NCBI GenBank assembly: GCA_964641125.1
Contig: CAZXMO010000010.1
Span: 1-64,000 of the forward strand
From: JBKHAJ01 sp964641125
GTDB lineage: Bacteria; Spirochaetota; Spirochaetia; SPDA01; CAZSGZ01
DNA: 64,000 nucleotides
Reading direction: 5' to 3'
Shown here: piece after piece, positions 61,702-64,000 of the stretch
Numbering within the stretch: position 1 is the first letter of the stretch
How the letters are laid out: each line of letters begins with the position of its first letter
Translations under genes and position numbers: made by a program
Notes under the pieces: generated by a model
Told to the model about the DNA's origin: nothing
What the model saw: the letters and a program-made list of their open reading frames with translations, nothing else
The model's database searches: none

Positions 61702-64000
61702 ATGCCTCCCACCGAAACCCCCATGATGCGCCAATACAAGGCACTGAAACGGAAGAGCGGAGACGCGGTCCTGTTCTTCCGACTCGGGGATTTCTACGAG
61801 ATGTTCGAAAAGGACGCCCGGGAGGTAAGCGCCCTCCTGAATCTCACCCTGACCAAGCGAAACGGTATTCCCATGTGCGGTATCCCTTACCACGCATCCC
61901 AAGGGTATATCGCCCGCCTCTTGAAACTCGGTAAGAAGATTGCCGTCTGCGAGCAGATATCCCTCCCTGAGGGGGGAAAGGGAATCGCCGAACGGGACAT
62001 CGTCGAAACGATAACCCCCGGGACGGTCTTTGACGAGGACTTCCTAGAGAGTAAACGAAACAACTATCTCGCGGCCTTAGGCGTTTACCGGAACGCTCTA
62101 TCTTTTTCCTACATGGATTGTTCCACCGGAGAGTTCGCGGCTACCAGCTTTCCGGTGGATACCGGATACGAAGATCTCGGCAGTGAGCTTGCCCGACTCT
62201 CGCCCCGGGAGATACTCGTTCAGGAGTCGGCCTTCGAGGAATCCTCATACCTCTCCCGGCTCTTGAGCGAGTATCCCTCTATGCTCCTCAATCGCTTCCC
62301 CGATTGGAACTTCGATATTAACGACAGCTACCAGAAACTCACGAAGCAGTTCAACACGGTCAATCTCAAGGGTTTTGGAATCGAAGAGGGCGATCCCGCT
62401 TTATACACCGTGGGGGTTCTCCTCGACTACATACACGAGAGCAGTAAAAGCCTTCTCCCACACCTCGGTGGAATAACCCGCTACAGTCTCGAAGAATTTC
62501 TTACCATAGACGAAACCACCGGAAAAAATCTCGAGATTATCCGGAACATGCAAGACGGAAGCGCCAGGTATACCCTCTTAGAGACCCTCGATTACACCAA
62601 AACGGCTATGGGAGGAAGAAAACTCCGCTATTGGCTGACCCGTCCCTTAGTGGACACGATCGAGATAAACCGCCGGCTCGATCGGGTTGAGCTTTTCTAT
62701 AGACAGCAGATACTTCTGAATTCTTTTCGGGAGACTTTGAGCTCGATCCTCGACCTCGAACGCCTTGCCTCACGGATCGCTACCGACAAGGCCCACGCTA
62801 AGGACCTCTTGGGTATCCGAAACAGCCTGGACCGCTTTTTCGAGCTCCTCGGTGTCCAGGAAGACTGGCGCGCCGAGGGACTTCTCCCCGAGCTCGAAGA
62901 GGATACCCGGAGGAATCTCCTGGAACTAAGAGGACTCATCGATTCGGCGATCCACGAGGATCCCTCGGTCCTTCTCTCCGAGGGCAGACTTATCAAACCC
63001 GGATACTCCGCCGAGCTCGACGCGATGAGGGAGCTCAAGACGAACAGTAAGAGCGTACTCGACGAGTACCTTACGGAGGAAAAGCGAAAGACCGGGATTG
63101 GTAACCTCCGGGTCAAGTACAACAAGATAATCGGGCATTTTCTCGAAGTCTCCAAGGGAAACCTCGAGCTCGTTCCGGAACATTTTATTCGAAGACAATC
63201 GCTGGTGAACAGCGAGAGGTACACCACCGAAGAGCTCGGGGAGCTCGAGGTAAAGCTCAATAACGCCGTCGAATCGATTATCGACAAGGAGAGAGAACTC
63301 TTCCTCGAAATCCGGAAACGGATCAAGTCGAATATCGATGACCTCCTCGAGAGTGCTTCGATCATCGGTGAGATCGACTGCGTAGCATCTTTTGCCTACG
63401 CCGCCACCGCCTACGGATACACCCGGCCCGGGATCGACGCCTCCGGACTCCTCAAGATCGAATCCGGTCGGCATCCGGTGGTGGAAAAGCATCTCCCCCC
63501 CGGCGATTTCGTCCCTAACGGGATCGATATAGACCCATCCGAGCGTAATTTGATTCTCCTGACCGGACCGAACATGGCAGGAAAGTCTACCTTTTTGAGG
63601 CAGACCGCTTTGATCGTCTTGATGGCCCAGGCGGGGAGCTTTGTTCCCGCCGGGGAAGCGAGAATCGGGATCGTGGATAGGATTTTCTGCAGGGTAGGCG
63701 CCTCGGATAATCTCGCCCGGGGGGAATCCACCTTCTTAGTGGAAATGAACGAAACCGCCAACATCCTGAGGTCCGCGACACCGAATAGTCTGATCATCAT
63801 GGATGAGGTGGGGCGTGGAACCAGCACCCAAGACGGGCTCGCCATCGCCCAAGCGGTCTGTGAATATCTCTTGAAGTCCCTCGGGGCCAAGACCCTCTTC
63901 GCCACCCACTACCATGAGCTCACCGATCTCGAGCATCCCCGAATGGTCAATCTATCCATGGATGTCGCCGAACGTGACGGAACAATCGTATTTCTCAAAT
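61702..64000 (+). CDS. mutS: DNA mismatch repair protein MutS, 5' part
   Basis: 766 residues are visible before the window ends; the gene continues. ATG 61702 gives MPPTETPMMRQYKALKRKSG, the usual MutS I start. The mismatch-contacting Phe-x-Glu lies in LFFRLGDFYEMFEK. The clamp and lever domains follow, and the ATPase has GPNMAGKSTFLRQTALI (Walker A), VGRGTSTQDGLAIAQA and the helix ATHYHELTDLEH. A shape consistent with MutS and not MutS2 is clear from domain I. It is probably read with tamB-bamA-skp. Confidence 0.98.
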   Translation, partial: MPPTETPMMRQYKALKRKSGDAVLFFRLGDFYEMFEKDAREVSALLNLTLTKRNGIPMCGIPYHASQGYIARLLKLGKKIAVCEQISLPEGGKGIAERDIVETITPGTVFDEDFLESKRNNYLAALGVYRNALSFSYMDCSTGEFAATSFPVDTGYEDLGSELARLSPREILVQESAFEESSYLSRLLSEYPSMLLNRFPDWNFDINDSYQKLTKQFNTVNLKGFGIEEGDPALYTVGVLLDYIHESSKSLLPHLGGITRYSLEEFLTIDETTGKNLEIIRNMQDGSARYTLLETLDYTKTAMGGRKLRYWLTRPLVDTIEINRRLDRVELFYRQQILLNSFRETLSSILDLERLASRIATDKAHAKDLLGIRNSLDRFFELLGVQEDWRAEGLLPELEEDTRRNLLELRGLIDSAIHEDPSVLLSEGRLIKPGYSAELDAMRELKTNSKSVLDEYLTEEKRKTGIGNLRVKYNKIIGHFLEVSKGNLELVPEHFIRRQSLVNSERYTTEELGELEVKLNNAVESIIDKERELFLEIRKRIKSNIDDLLESASIIGEIDCVASFAYAATAYGYTRPGIDASGLLKIESGRHPVVEKHLPPGDFVPNGIDIDPSERNLILLTGPNMAGKSTFLRQTALIVLMAQAGSFVPAGEARIGIVDRIFCRVGASDNLARGESTFLVEMNETANILRSATPNSLIIMDEVGRGTSTQDGLAIAQAVCEYLLKSLGAKTLFATHYHELTDLEHPRMVNLSMDVAERDGTIVFLK

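Overview
This is a gene-dense bacterial chromosome segment of about 55% G+C by eye, and it almost certainly comes from a spirochaete (Spirochaetaceae/Treponemataceae side). The strongest evidence is a full-length CfpA-type cytoplasmic filament gene. It is flanked by a von Willebrand factor A protein, a pallilysin-like lipoprotein and a PPDK-like gene, as around tp0746-tp0751 of Treponema pallidum. A tamB-bamA-skp-mutS run matches tp0325-tp0328. Many TPR proteins, lipoproteins and outer-membrane biogenesis genes show a double-membrane cell. I see no prophage, insertion sequence, CRISPR array or tRNA gene. One 100-N assembly gap lies at 5777-5876.

Layout. 1-5768: phoH (3' end), pgpH, ybeY, corC and an exported TPR protein, all overlapping. 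5912-9325: gap-pgk-tpiA-secG behind a good promoter, followed by a flavodoxin-like protein and a J-domain protein. 10564-17103: periplasmic PPIase, nusB, membrane-anchored TPR protein, bactofilin, map, HtrA-like protease and a phosphoribosyltransferase. 17221-19055 (minus): a lipoprotein and a small beta-barrel protein. 19189-23806: purH split into two genes, then miaB, a LapA-like membrane protein and a SPOR protein. 23828-28929 (minus): vWA protein, GlgD-like protein, NrnA-like phosphoesterase and pallilysin-like lipoprotein. 29060-34885: cfpA, a protein with an AT-hook-like linker, and a PPDK-like enzyme. 35020-37561 (minus): a hypothetical protein and a large TPR protein. 37661-43342: purB-guaB-purA-guaA, the complete IMP to AMP/GMP branch. 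43386-45818 (minus): tmRNA, smpB and a PEGA/FGE membrane protein. 45892-48855: two signal peptidase I homologues (the second without catalytic residues) and hemW. 48911-52826: yebC-ruvCAB-queA. 52820-54060 (minus): exported hypothetical and tmk. 54160-64000: tamB-bamA-skp-mutS (mutS runs off the end).

The genes form several working groups: glycolysis with secretion (gap operon, SecG, LepB), envelope assembly and quality control (PpiC/SurA-like, HtrA, TamB, BamA, Skp), purine synthesis (purH1/purH2 and purB-guaB-purA-guaA), ribosome rescue (SsrA/SmpB), recombination and repair (RuvABC, MutS), and a cytoskeletal group (bactofilin, CfpA).

The most unusual points are: the CfpA neighbourhood, where CfpA has a lysine/serine-rich tail, its neighbour an AT-hook-like linker, and the PPDK-like protein an intact PEP half but an eroded ATP-binding half; a signal peptidase homologue with Ser to Ala and Lys to Arg changes at the catalytic dyad; a split purH with an inverted repeat bracketing its -35 box; a thymidylate kinase with Lys to Thr in the Walker A motif; divergent promoters sharing one -35 heptamer; and two promoters placed so that the mRNAs would be leaderless. 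All homology calls come from reading the sequence, and no database search was run.
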